Source: Chloroflexota bacterium
Lineage (GTDB): Bacteria; Chloroflexota; Limnocylindria; Limnocylindrales; CSP1-4
Assembly: GCA_021802185.1 (NCBI GenBank)
Contig: JAKAAV010000115.1
Coordinates: 1-7,186 of the forward strand
DNA: 7,186 nucleotides
Direction of reading: 5' to 3'
Shown in pieces: positions 1 through 6,023 of the stretch (position 1 is its first letter; the number at the start of each line of letters is the position of its first letter). The notes beneath the pieces are model-generated. The model saw only the letters and a program-made list of their open reading frames with translations, made no database searches and was not told the origin of the DNA. The position numbers and the translations under genes were made by a program.

Positions 1-137
1 CGGCGGGCGAGCACCGCCACCATCTCGGCACGCTCCCCGATGCGGCCGGCCGCGTGCGCCAGATCGCGCCGCACGCTGCCCGATGCGGCCGGCTGCACGC
101 GCCATTCGCGCGGCGCGCTCCACCACCAGCCCCGCAT
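1..137 (-). CDS. Possible 5' end of a minus-strand gene, truncated by the window edge
   Basis: The minus strand is open from an ATG at 137-135 to the window edge, giving about 45 residues. The later part (RRDLAHAAGRIGERAEMVAV) looks like the start of an alpha-helical protein, while the first 20 residues are Trp- and Pro-rich and less convincing. A GTG at 74-72, just before RRDLAHAA, is an equally good start. The phrase GERAEMVAVLAR loosely resembles the N-terminal region of AarF/UbiB-type kinases, but this is far too short to assign. If real, the gene is divergent from the CAP gene and the two share the roughly 100-160 bp between them. A near-duplicate of 34 bp lies within it, out of phase with the reading frame. 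In GC-rich DNA such a short open frame could be chance. Confidence 0.3.
   Translation of the reverse strand, partial: MRGWWWSAPREWRVQPAASGSVRRDLAHAAGRIGERAEMVAVLAR
28..104. repeat. Imperfect tandem repeat, 34-bp copies 43 bp apart
   Basis: Positions 28-61 and 71-104 match at 30 of 34 bases; the core at 36-50 and 79-93 is identical over 15 bases. The 43-bp offset is not a multiple of three. On the minus strand the same peptide (GRIG followed by Glu or Gln, then RA) therefore appears in two different frames. This looks like a short duplication near the 5' end of the putative minus-strand gene. Confidence 0.6.
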
Positions 138-200
138 CGAACCGACGGGTAGGTATCGAGTGGTACGCGCGGCTGACGGCAGACCGGGACATCCGGGCGA

Positions 201-235
201 TTGGGGGCGCGATCGGCGGAGCCTAGCGTGCGCGC
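201..235 (+). promoter_or_regulatory. Putative leaderless promoter of the CAP-domain gene
   Basis: TTGGGG at 201-206 and TAGCGT at 224-229 are separated by 17 bp, matching the -35/-10 spacing of a housekeeping sigma factor. The -10 box ends 6 nt before the ATG at 236, so transcription would be expected to start at or very near the start codon. No Shine-Dalgarno sequence lies at a usable distance; GGCGGA at 215-220 is too far away. A leaderless mRNA is the simplest reading, but it is inferred from spacing alone. Confidence 0.45.
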
Positions 236-1318
236 ATGACCAGCAACCCGCCTCGGGTCCAGGAGCCTGCACGGGCGTCGCGCGGCCTTCAAGTCCGCGC
301 CCTCCGCCTCGGGCTCGCGCTCGTCTTCGCGCTGACAACCGTCGGGTGGACCCTCGCCGTGCCGGCGGCCCCGTCCGTCGCCGCGTGGTCGACGTCGACC
401 TTCAGCGCGCCGGACGAGACCGAGCTGTTCCAGCTGACGAACCAGGCGCGCGCATCCGACGGGCTGGCGCCGCTTCGCTGGGACTCGCAGCTCCAGAGCA
501 TCGCGCGCTGGCGCGCGGAGGACATGTCCGTCCGCGATTACTTCTCGCACCAGATCCCGCCGGAGGGGTACCTGGTCTTCCATTACATGGACCAGCGGGG
601 CGTCCAGTACGTCCTGGCGGGCGAGAACATCGGCTGGAACACGGCGTCCGACGACCAGGCGACGGCCTACATGCAGCAGATGTTCATGAACTCGCCGACC
701 CACCGCGACAACATCCTCAACCCCGCGTGGGACTCGATGGGAGTCGGGGCGTACAAGGGCTCCGACGGCAAGCTGATGTACTGCGTGCTGTTCAAGCAGA
801 CGTACGCGGCGAATGCGACCCCCAAACCGACGCCCAGGCCGACGGCGACGCCGAAGCCGACGCCGAAGCCCACGCCGCGGCCGACGGCAACGCCGCAGCC
901 GACCCTCCGGCCCGTGGCCACCCCCGTCGGGACGCCCGCGCCCACCCCGCGTCCGACGGCGCGGCCCACGCCCACGCCGCATGGCAACCAGCCGGCTCCG
1001 ACGGCACGCCCGACACCCACCCCAGTGCCCGAGGAACCGTCGCCGGAGGTCACGTCGTTCCCGCAGCCTTCCCCCACGCCCACTCCGACGCCGACCCCCA
1101 CGCCGCTCCCGGCAGCGAGCCCGGCGGTCGGAGATGAGGCGACGGCGCTCCCGACCGCCCCGACCTCGACGCCGGCGCCCCGAGGACGACCGTCGTCCGC
1201 GCCCGCGGTTCCGCTCGTCCCGGGACAGTCGTCGATGCGGGTCGTCGACGAGCCGCCCTCCGGTGGCCTGCTCGAGTCGCTGATCGCCGGCGTGTTCGGG
1301 CTCGTCTCCGGGCTGTAG
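236..1318 (+). CDS. Secreted CAP/SCP-domain protein with Pro-Thr-rich tail
   Basis: The 360-residue protein has three parts. Residues 21-50 form a signal peptide: basic RALR, a hydrophobic stretch, and a likely cleavage site near PSVAA. Residues 61-190 are a CAP domain of the bacterial YkwD type: it opens with ELFQLTNQAR and carries FSH (His105), GENIGW (Glu130) and SPTHRDNIL (His156), which correspond to the conserved His/Glu residues of the CAP cleft. Residues 195-295 are a low-complexity tail of PTP, KPTP and RPTATP repeats, as in extended linkers that cross a cell wall or hold a domain off the surface. The last 16 residues (LLESLIAGVFGLVSGL) are hydrophobic, without an LPXTG motif or basic tail. 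CAP proteins are usually extracellular; the biochemical role of bacterial members is mostly unknown. The single ATG lacks a Shine-Dalgarno sequence. The gene appears monocistronic. Confidence 0.9.
   Translation: MTSNPPRVQEPARASRGLQVRALRLGLALVFALTTVGWTLAVPAAPSVAAWSTSTFSAPDETELFQLTNQARASDGLAPLRWDSQLQSIARWRAEDMSVRDYFSHQIPPEGYLVFHYMDQRGVQYVLAGENIGWNTASDDQATAYMQQMFMNSPTHRDNILNPAWDSMGVGAYKGSDGKLMYCVLFKQTYAANATPKPTPRPTATPKPTPKPTPRPTATPQPTLRPVATPVGTPAPTPRPTARPTPTPHGNQPAPTARPTPTPVPEEPSPEVTSFPQPSPTPTPTPTPTPLPAASPAVGDEATALPTAPTSTPAPRGRPSSAPAVPLVPGQSSMRVVDEPPSGGLLESLIAGVFGLVSGL
818..1114 (+). repeat. Low-complexity Pro/Thr-coding repeat within the CAP gene
   Basis: Short degenerate units built on ACGCC(G/C)A and CCGACG encode alternating Pro-Thr with Lys, Arg or Ala spacers, about residues 195-293. 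The last part (about 1072-1107) is almost pure PT dipeptide coding. Such tracts change length readily by slippage and produce long spurious open frames on the other five frames, including a Gly-Val-rich one on the minus strand. Confidence 0.8.
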
Positions 1319-1332
1319 TTCCGGCCCGCGTC

Positions 1333-1361
1333 CGCTCGCCCGGCACCTCGCCCGGCGAGCG
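1333..1361 (+). terminator. Candidate terminator hairpin after the CAP gene
   Basis: CGCTCGCC (1333-1340) and GGCGAGCG (1354-1361) are perfect 8-bp inverted arms around a 13-nt loop, starting 14 nt after the stop codon at 1316-1318. No T-run follows, so if it terminates it is of the U-poor kind or merely protects the 3' end. In sequence this GC-rich an 8-bp stem can occur by chance. Confidence 0.35.
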
Positions 1362-1422
1362 CCGCGCCACTCCCCGAACCGCCATCTCCCACCGCCCCAT
1401 GGCCCCGCGTCGTGCACTCCCA

Positions 1423-1471
1423 CGCCGACCTCGCCCCGACCGCGGATCCGGCCGTTTCCCGCAGGTCGGCG
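1423..1471. promoter_or_regulatory. 9-bp inverted repeat overlapping the exporter promoter region
   Basis: CGCCGACCT (1423-1431) and AGGTCGGCG (1463-1471) are perfect inverted arms 31 bp apart, centre to centre 40 bp. The right arm ends 5 bp before the putative -10 box at 1477. The placement would suit a two-site operator for a regulator that loops DNA, or a weak stem in RNA. No regulator gene is in the window. Confidence 0.25.
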
Positions 1472-1482
1472 GCCGCTACACT
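1455..1482 (+). promoter_or_regulatory. Putative promoter of the ABC exporter operon
   Basis: TACACT at 1477-1482 is a good -10 hexamer, 32 nt before the ATPase start codon. A weak -35 candidate (TTTCCC, 1455-1460) lies 16 bp upstream of it. The implied transcript start, near 1488-1490, would give a leader of about 25 nt containing the Shine-Dalgarno sequence AGGGAG at 1503-1508, 6 nt from the ATG. Confidence 0.45.
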
Positions 1483-1514
1483 CGCCAGGGCCGTTCCACG
1501 ACAGGGAGCACCAC

Positions 1515-2267
1515 ATGCGTCCGATCCTCGAGGCGCGCGACCTCACCAAGACGTACCGGACGGGCGAGGGCGAGGTCGAGGCGCTCCGGGGGGTCTCGCT
1601 CACCGTCGAGCCCGGCGAGTTCGTCGCCCTGATGGGTCCCTCCGGGAGCGGCAAGACCACGCTGCTCCAGCTGCTCGGCGGCCTCGATCGGCCCTCGTCC
1701 GGCGAGGTGGTGCTCGACGGCATCCCGGTCTCCTCGCTCGACGACGACCGCGCGACGCGGCTCCGGCGCGAGAAGACAGGCTTCGTGTTCCAGGCCTTCA
1801 ACCTGGTCCCCCTGCTGTCCGCGCGCGAGAACGTCGCGCTGCCGTTCCTGCTCGCGGGCGCCGATCCGGCGAGCGGGGAGTTCCGGGACCGGGTCGACGA
1901 CGCCCTGAGGCTGGTCGACCTGGCCGCCAAGGCCGAGCGCCGGCCGTCGCAGCTCGCGTTCGGCGAACAGCAGCGGGTGGCGATCGCACGGGCCATCGCC
2001 GGCAGACCCGCGATCCTCTTCGCCGACGAGCCCACCGGCAACCTCGACTACTCCACGGGCCTCGAGATCCTCCAGTACCTCTATCGCTCCTGTGCCGAGC
2101 GGGGCCAGACGATCGTGCTCGTGACGCACGACGCCCAGGCGGGCGCGTTCGCCGACCGCGTGCTGTTCCTGCGCGACGGGCGCGTGCTCGAGGAGATCGG
2201 GATCGGGCGCCGCGTGGAGCACCCTGCACGGCCGCTGATCGAGCGGCTGGCGCTGCTCGGCGAGTAG
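1515..2267 (+). CDS. ABC transporter ATP-binding protein, MacB/LolD-type
   Basis: This 250-residue ATPase powers the permease encoded 10 bp downstream and acts on the cytoplasmic face of the membrane. Visible motifs in order: Walker A GPSGSGKTT (41-49), Q-loop VFQAFNLVP with Gln93, signature region at 147-151, Walker B ILFADEPTGNLD (167-178; catalytic Glu172), and H-loop LVTHD with His205. The VFQAFNLVP and DEPTGNLD wording and the LVTHD end are typical of the LolD/MacB/FtsE-like group that pairs with FtsX-type permeases. The signature is odd: it reads LAFGEQQRVAIARA where LSGGQ-QQRVAIARA or LSGGE-RQRVAIARA is normal, losing the serine and first glycine. All other ATPase residues are intact. 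The ATG start is supported by AGGGAG 6 nt upstream. Substrate cannot be told from the sequence. Confidence 0.93.
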   Translation: MRPILEARDLTKTYRTGEGEVEALRGVSLTVEPGEFVALMGPSGSGKTTLLQLLGGLDRPSSGEVVLDGIPVSSLDDDRATRLRREKTGFVFQAFNLVPLLSARENVALPFLLAGADPASGEFRDRVDDALRLVDLAAKAERRPSQLAFGEQQRVAIARAIAGRPAILFADEPTGNLDYSTGLEILQYLYRSCAERGQTIVLVTHDAQAGAFADRVLFLRDGRVLEEIGIGRRVEHPARPLIERLALLGE

Positions 2268-2277
2268 GTTCCCCTCG

Positions 2278-4869
2278 GTGCACGCGCCCGCGCGACTCGG
2301 CCTGCGGATCCTCCGGCGCCGGCCGCTGCGCAGCGCGCTCACGATCGCCGGCATCGCGATCGGCGTCGCGCTCGTCTTCGCGGCCCTGTCGGTCGATGCC
2401 GCGGCGCAGTCCGGGGCACGCGGGTACGCGGCGCAGCTCGACGGCCGGTCGGACCTCGTCGTCCGGGCGTTCGGCGAGGGAACGCTCTCCCCGCAGTCGC
2501 TCTCCGCGATCTCGAGTACCACCGGCGTGCTCGGCACGTCGCCCCAGGTCCGGCGAACGACGTTCGCGTGGTCGGTCGCCCCCGGCGGCATCGTGGCCAC
2601 GCGCTCGCTGGGCGCCCTGACGGTCGTCGGCGTCGATCCCGAGGCGGACCGGGCGTTCCACGACGAGTCGGTCGTGGCCGGCGCCGCGCTTACGGCGGCC
2701 GACGACGGCGGCGTCGTGCTCGCCGAGCCGTGGGCGTCGGCGCACGGGCTGGCCGTCGGGTCGCGCATCTCGCTGATGGGCGGGGGTGGCGAGCGCACGC
2801 TGGCGGTGCGTGGCGTCCTTGCGGCGTCGGGCCCGGCCCTGGCCGACGGCGGCCGCCTCGCGTACGTCACGATCACCACCGCGCGCGCCCTGTTTGCCCT
2901 GCCCACGGGCGCCGTCGACGTCGTCGAGGTGCGCGTCGATCCGGCGGTCGGCGTCGCGGCCGTCGAGACGCGCCTCGAAACGCGGCTCTCGTCCGAGCCG
3001 TACCTGCTCTCGACGACCGCGGACGACGCGGCCGCGCTCTCCGGCGCGTCGCGGGACATCGGGTCCGGCCTGCTCCTCGTCGCCGCCGTCGTGCTGTTCG
3101 TCGGCGCGCTGCTCGTGTCCGACGCGCTCGCGATGTCCGTCGCCGAACGCAGCCGCGAGGTCGCGCTGCTGCGGTCTGCCGGCGCGACGCGTGGCCAGGT
3201 GCACGCGATGGTCGTGGTCGAGGCGCTCGGGATGGCCGTCGCCGGGACCGCGGCCGGAATCGTGCTCGGCGCCGTGATGGCCACGGCGCTCGTGCCGCTC
3301 GTGGCGTCGATCAGCGACGCACCGGTGTCCGGTGCGCCGCTCGACCCGGGCGCGCTCGTGGTCGCCGTCCTGCTCGGCGTGCTCGTGCCGGTCGTTGCCG
3401 CGCTCGGGCCCGCCTGGCGCGCGGGGCGGGTGGCACCGGTTGAGGCGCTCCGCGGCAGCGCATTGCGCCCGAGACCGAACGGCGGCATCGGCCGGTCCGC
3501 GGTCGAGGGGGCGGCGGCGAGCGTGACGGGGACCACGGTGCTCATCCTGGGCGCCGCGCTGACCGGCGCCTCGAGCCCGTCCGGCGCCGCGCCGATCGCA
3601 GGCGGCCCTGCGGCCACGTTCCTCGCGGCCGTGGTCGTGGCGCTGGCGGTTCTCCTGCTGGTCCTCATTGCCGGTCTCGTGGCGCCGGCCGTCCTGCGGG
3701 TCGCCGGCGCCGTCGTCGGTCTGGCCGCGCTGCCGCTTCGGCGGTCGCTCGGCGCCGAGATGCGGCTCGCGCGCGGGTCCCTCGCGCACGACCCGGCGCG
3801 CATCTCGGTGGCGTTCGCGGCACTCGCCGTCGGGCTCGGCCTCGTCGTGGCGCTCGCCGGCATCGCCGACGGGATGCGGCGGGCGGGAGAGGCATGGATC
3901 GCCGACGTGGCGCCCGCCGACTACGCCGTCGTCGCGATCTCGCCCGTGCCCGATTCGTTCGGCGCGGACCTCGCGGCGGTCTCCGGCGTCTCGACCGTCA
4001 CGCCGCTCCGGTTGTTCGACGTCGCGATCGCCGGGCGCCGGGCTTCCGCCGTGGCGGTTGACCCCGGAGCCTACGCCCGGCTGGGCGCGCTCACCGTGGT
4101 CGACGGATCGCGGGACGCGGCGTTCGCGGCGCTCCAGGCGGGGGGTGCTGCGCTCGTGCCCCGTTCGGTCGCCGACCGGTTCGGTCTGCGGGTCGGCGAC
4201 TCGCTCGGGCTGCGCACCGCGTCCGGGGAGGAGTCGCTCCGCGTGGCGGCGGTCGTCGCGCACGGGGTGCCGGGCGCCGCGGGCGAATCGGTCGTCGTGT
4301 CGCAGTCGGACGCCAGCAGGCTCGGCATCTCCGGCGTATCGATGTTCCTCGTGGTCGCGAAGCCTGGTGCCTCGAGCGCGCTGTCCGCGGCGCTGTCCGA
4401 CGTCGCCGACCGCTACGCGCTGTCCGTCGTCCGGCCGTCGTCGATCGGCGGCGCGGTCACGGGCGCACTCGATCGGACCTTCGGCCTGCTCGACGCGCTC
4501 GCGGTGGCGGCCGTGATCATCGCGGTGCTGAGCATGCTCGACGTGCTCCTGATGGACGTCCGGCAGCGCGTCGGCGAGCTCGGGCTGCTCCGCGCGGTGG
4601 GGCTCACCCGCGCGCAGGCCTGGCGCGCCGTGGTGCTGGAGGCGGCGATCGTCGGGCTTGCCGGATCGGTCGCCGCGTGCGTGCTCGGAGTGCTGGGCGC
4701 GACGGCCGTGCTCGGCCTCGGGACCACGGCCGGGATCCAGCTGGCCGTGCCGTGGGCGCCGGTCGGGCTCGCGCTGCTCATCGGCCTCGTCGGAGCCGTC
4801 CTCGTGTCCGTGTACCCGGCGCGGCTGGCGGCGCGGGTGGACATCGCGCGCGCGCTGCGAGCCGAGTGA
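2278..4869 (+). CDS. ABC transporter permease with two FtsX modules
   Basis: The 863-residue membrane protein is a fused double permease, so one polypeptide probably pairs with a dimer of the upstream ATPase. Module 1: TM1 at about 17-39, a large extracytoplasmic MacB-like domain (40-258), then TMs near 261-283, 308-335 and 356-380, with the coupling sequence SREVALLRSAGATRGQV after TM2 and AWRAGRVAPVEALRG at its end. Two central hydrophobic segments (about 416-430 and 448-480) link the modules. Module 2: TM near 509-529, a second outer domain (530-733), then TMs near 737-757, 785-812 and 829-847, with RVGELGLLRAVGLTRAQ and YPARLAARVDIARALRAE repeating the same plan. That gives about 10 TMs, as usual for the family. 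Type VII exporters move or release lipoproteins, peptides or antibiotics across or from the membrane; the cargo here is unknown. The GTG start, 10 bp after the ATPase stop, has no strong Shine-Dalgarno sequence and suggests translational coupling. Confidence 0.92.
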   Translation: MHAPARLGLRILRRRPLRSALTIAGIAIGVALVFAALSVDAAAQSGARGYAAQLDGRSDLVVRAFGEGTLSPQSLSAISSTTGVLGTSPQVRRTTFAWSVAPGGIVATRSLGALTVVGVDPEADRAFHDESVVAGAALTAADDGGVVLAEPWASAHGLAVGSRISLMGGGGERTLAVRGVLAASGPALADGGRLAYVTITTARALFALPTGAVDVVEVRVDPAVGVAAVETRLETRLSSEPYLLSTTADDAAALSGASRDIGSGLLLVAAVVLFVGALLVSDALAMSVAERSREVALLRSAGATRGQVHAMVVVEALGMAVAGTAAGIVLGAVMATALVPLVASISDAPVSGAPLDPGALVVAVLLGVLVPVVAALGPAWRAGRVAPVEALRGSALRPRPNGGIGRSAVEGAAASVTGTTVLILGAALTGASSPSGAAPIAGGPAATFLAAVVVALAVLLLVLIAGLVAPAVLRVAGAVVGLAALPLRRSLGAEMRLARGSLAHDPARISVAFAALAVGLGLVVALAGIADGMRRAGEAWIADVAPADYAVVAISPVPDSFGADLAAVSGVSTVTPLRLFDVAIAGRRASAVAVDPGAYARLGALTVVDGSRDAAFAALQAGGAALVPRSVADRFGLRVGDSLGLRTASGEESLRVAAVVAHGVPGAAGESVVVSQSDASRLGISGVSMFLVVAKPGASSALSAALSDVADRYALSVVRPSSIGGAVTGALDRTFGLLDALAVAAVIIAVLSMLDVLLMDVRQRVGELGLLRAVGLTRAQAWRAVVLEAAIVGLAGSVAACVLGVLGATAVLGLGTTAGIQLAVPWAPVGLALLIGLVGAVLVSVYPARLAARVDIARALRAE

Positions 4870-5024
4870 TGCGGGACGCGATCGGGACCAGGGCAGGGGC
4901 GACGACGCCGACGCGGCCGGGACCGGGACCGGGCGATGACGGGGCCACGAGCCACCACGAGGCGAACGCGATGACCCCATCGGTGCTCGCGCACCGTACG
5001 AGCATGCGGAGGCGGATGGCATGA
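4869..5024 (+). CDS. Possible small bridging ORF, 51 residues, unknown
   Basis: An ATG at 4869 overlaps the permease stop (TGATG at 4867-4871), and the frame runs to a TGA at 5022-5024 that overlaps the lipid-kinase start (ATGA at 5021-5024). Both junctions are of the type that couples translation in operons. The product would be hydrophilic: a Pro-Gly stretch (RPGPGPGDDG), a His pair, and a basic end (SMRRRMA). I recognise no family, signal peptide or membrane segment. About 44 of 51 codons end in G or C, close to what real genes here show, but this is not decisive in such DNA. There is no clear Shine-Dalgarno sequence before the ATG. It may simply be an untranslated spacer; the same frame stays open upstream inside the permease gene, which weakens the case. 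Confidence 0.27.
   Translation: MRDAIGTRAGATTPTRPGPGPGDDGATSHHEANAMTPSVLAHRTSMRRRMA
4981..5012 (+). promoter_or_regulatory. Lipid-kinase leader: GGAGG ribosome-binding site with two competing hairpins
   Basis: GGAGG at 5008-5012 lies 8 nt before the ATG at 5021 and fixes that start. Just upstream, CGGTGC/GCACCG (4981-4986 with 4991-4996) forms a 6-bp stem with a 4-nt loop, while TGCTCG/CGAGCA (4984-4989 with 4999-5004) forms a 6-bp stem with a 9-nt loop. They share bases and cannot form together. Neither hides the ribosome-binding site directly. No promoter hexamers are evident in the 151-bp gap, so the gene may be read from the exporter promoter. Confidence 0.35.
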
Positions 5025-6013
5025 CGCCGGGATCTCAGGCCGCGCTCCGGTTCGTCGCACACGCAGGCGCCGGGCGCGGCGCGTTCGCCCGCAGGTGGCC
5101 ACCCATGGCGTCGGCGCTCGCGGAGCGCGGGCTGGAGCACGTGGTCGCGCTGACGTCGCGCGCCGGCGAGGCCTCCGAGCTGGCCCGCCAGGCCGCCGAC
5201 GAGGGAGCGCGACTGATCGTGGCGGTCGGCGGGGACGGGACGCTCCACGAGGTCGCGAACGGCCTCCTCGACTCGGGCCGGCGCGGCGCGGAGTTGCCCC
5301 TGATCGGGCTGGTGGCGGCCGGTCGCGGCAGTGACTACGCGCGCGGCACGCGGATGCCGTCGGCACCCGAGGAGCTCGCCGACCGGTTCGCTCGCGCGCT
5401 CGAGGGAGACACGTCCGTCGTGCACGTCGTAGACGCCGGCCAGGTCCGCTACCGTCCGACGCACTGGGTCGCCGGGCGACCCGTCGACGGCCCGGCGAGC
5501 GAGCTGACGAGTCGCTGGTTCGTGAACGCGGCCGGAATCGGCTTCAGCCCGTTCATCACGCAGCGGGTCTCGCGCTTTCCGGCCCGGCTCGGCGCGTACC
5601 TGTACACGGTCGCGGGGCTCGTCACGATCGTCGACTGGCGGGACCGGCTGGTCGAGCTGACGTGGGACGACCGTTCGCGCGACGAGATGCGCGTCGAGTC
5701 GGTGGAGGTCGCGCTCGGCCCCTACGAGGGCGGGGGAATGCGGGTCGCGCCCGACGCCGACCCGTCCGACGGCCTCTTCGACGTGGTGCTGATCGGGGCG
5801 ACGGGCAGGCTCGAGACCCTGACCTTCGCCTGGCGGATCCGGACCGGCGACCACCTGCGGAGCCGGCAGGTGTCCGTTCGACGCACGCGCTCGCTGACCG
5901 TGCGTCCGCTCGATGAGGGCGGGCCGATCTACCTGCAGGCCGACGGCGAGCTGCTCGGGCGAGACCCGTTCGCGTTCGAGGTCGCGCCGTCCGCGTTTCG
6001 GCTCGTCTGGTAG
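5021..6013 (+). CDS. Diacylglycerol/sphingosine kinase-family lipid kinase (YegS/DgkB-like)
   Basis: The 330-residue cytoplasmic or membrane-associated protein belongs to the DAGK catalytic family, which uses ATP to phosphorylate a lipid such as diacylglycerol. Nucleotide-binding VGGDGTLHEVANGL (69-82) is canonical. FVNAAGIGFS (167-176), GGGMRVAPDADPSDGL (237-252) and QADGELLG (306-313) match the C-terminal lipid-kinase fold, and total length is usual. Two conserved motifs differ: the N-terminal VNPxAG-type motif reads AHAGAGRG (13-20), and the GTGND-type motif reads GRGSDYARG (101-109). A loop at about 142-163 seems longer than usual. The start is set by GGAGG 8 nt upstream. It lies 151 bp after the permease and may share its transcript. 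The family also includes kinases for other polyprenyl or sphingoid lipids, so the substrate is open. Confidence 0.88.
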   Translation: MTPGSQAALRFVAHAGAGRGAFARRWPPMASALAERGLEHVVALTSRAGEASELARQAADEGARLIVAVGGDGTLHEVANGLLDSGRRGAELPLIGLVAAGRGSDYARGTRMPSAPEELADRFARALEGDTSVVHVVDAGQVRYRPTHWVAGRPVDGPASELTSRWFVNAAGIGFSPFITQRVSRFPARLGAYLYTVAGLVTIVDWRDRLVELTWDDRSRDEMRVESVEVALGPYEGGGMRVAPDADPSDGLFDVVLIGATGRLETLTFAWRIRTGDHLRSRQVSVRRTRSLTVRPLDEGGPIYLQADGELLGRDPFAFEVAPSAFRLVW

Positions 6014-6023
6014 CCTTCGCCGC
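6011..6023 (+). promoter_or_regulatory. Putative leaderless -10 box of bioY, overlapping the preceding stop codon
   Basis: TAGCCT at 6011-6016 ends 7 nt before the bioY ATG at 6024; its first three bases are the TAG stop of the lipid kinase. No Shine-Dalgarno sequence lies upstream of the ATG. The arrangement resembles the CAP start (TAGCGT, 6 nt before its ATG). No good -35 hexamer is visible 16-18 bp upstream, so this is weaker than the CAP promoter. Confidence 0.35.

Noticed and set aside
818..1114. Repeat array reminiscent of CRISPR or a minisatellite
   Set aside because: Units are short, degenerate and in frame with a Pro-Thr linker; there are no constant repeats with unique spacers.
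40..1137. 365-codon plus-strand frame overlapping the CAP gene
   Set aside because: The product is low-complexity and Arg/Ala-rich; the overlapping frame at 236-1318 has a signal peptide and a full CAP domain.
667..1392. Gly-Val-rich minus-strand frame resembling a structural or cell-wall repeat protein
   Set aside because: The VGVGVG pattern is the reverse complement of the Pro-Thr codons in the CAP tail.
1476..3863. 795-codon open frame on the minus strand
   Set aside because: It lies opposite the ATPase and permease, is Ala/Ser/Thr/Arg-rich with no recognisable domain, and is the usual antisense shadow of GC-rich genes.
1798..5022. 1074-codon open frame on the minus strand
   Set aside because: Arg/Gly/His/Asp-rich composition without motifs, fully antisense to well-supported genes.
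5913..6023. Upstream extension of bioY in the same frame
   Set aside because: The extra 37 residues are Arg/Ser-rich, overlap the lipid-kinase gene in another frame, and resemble nothing in BioY.
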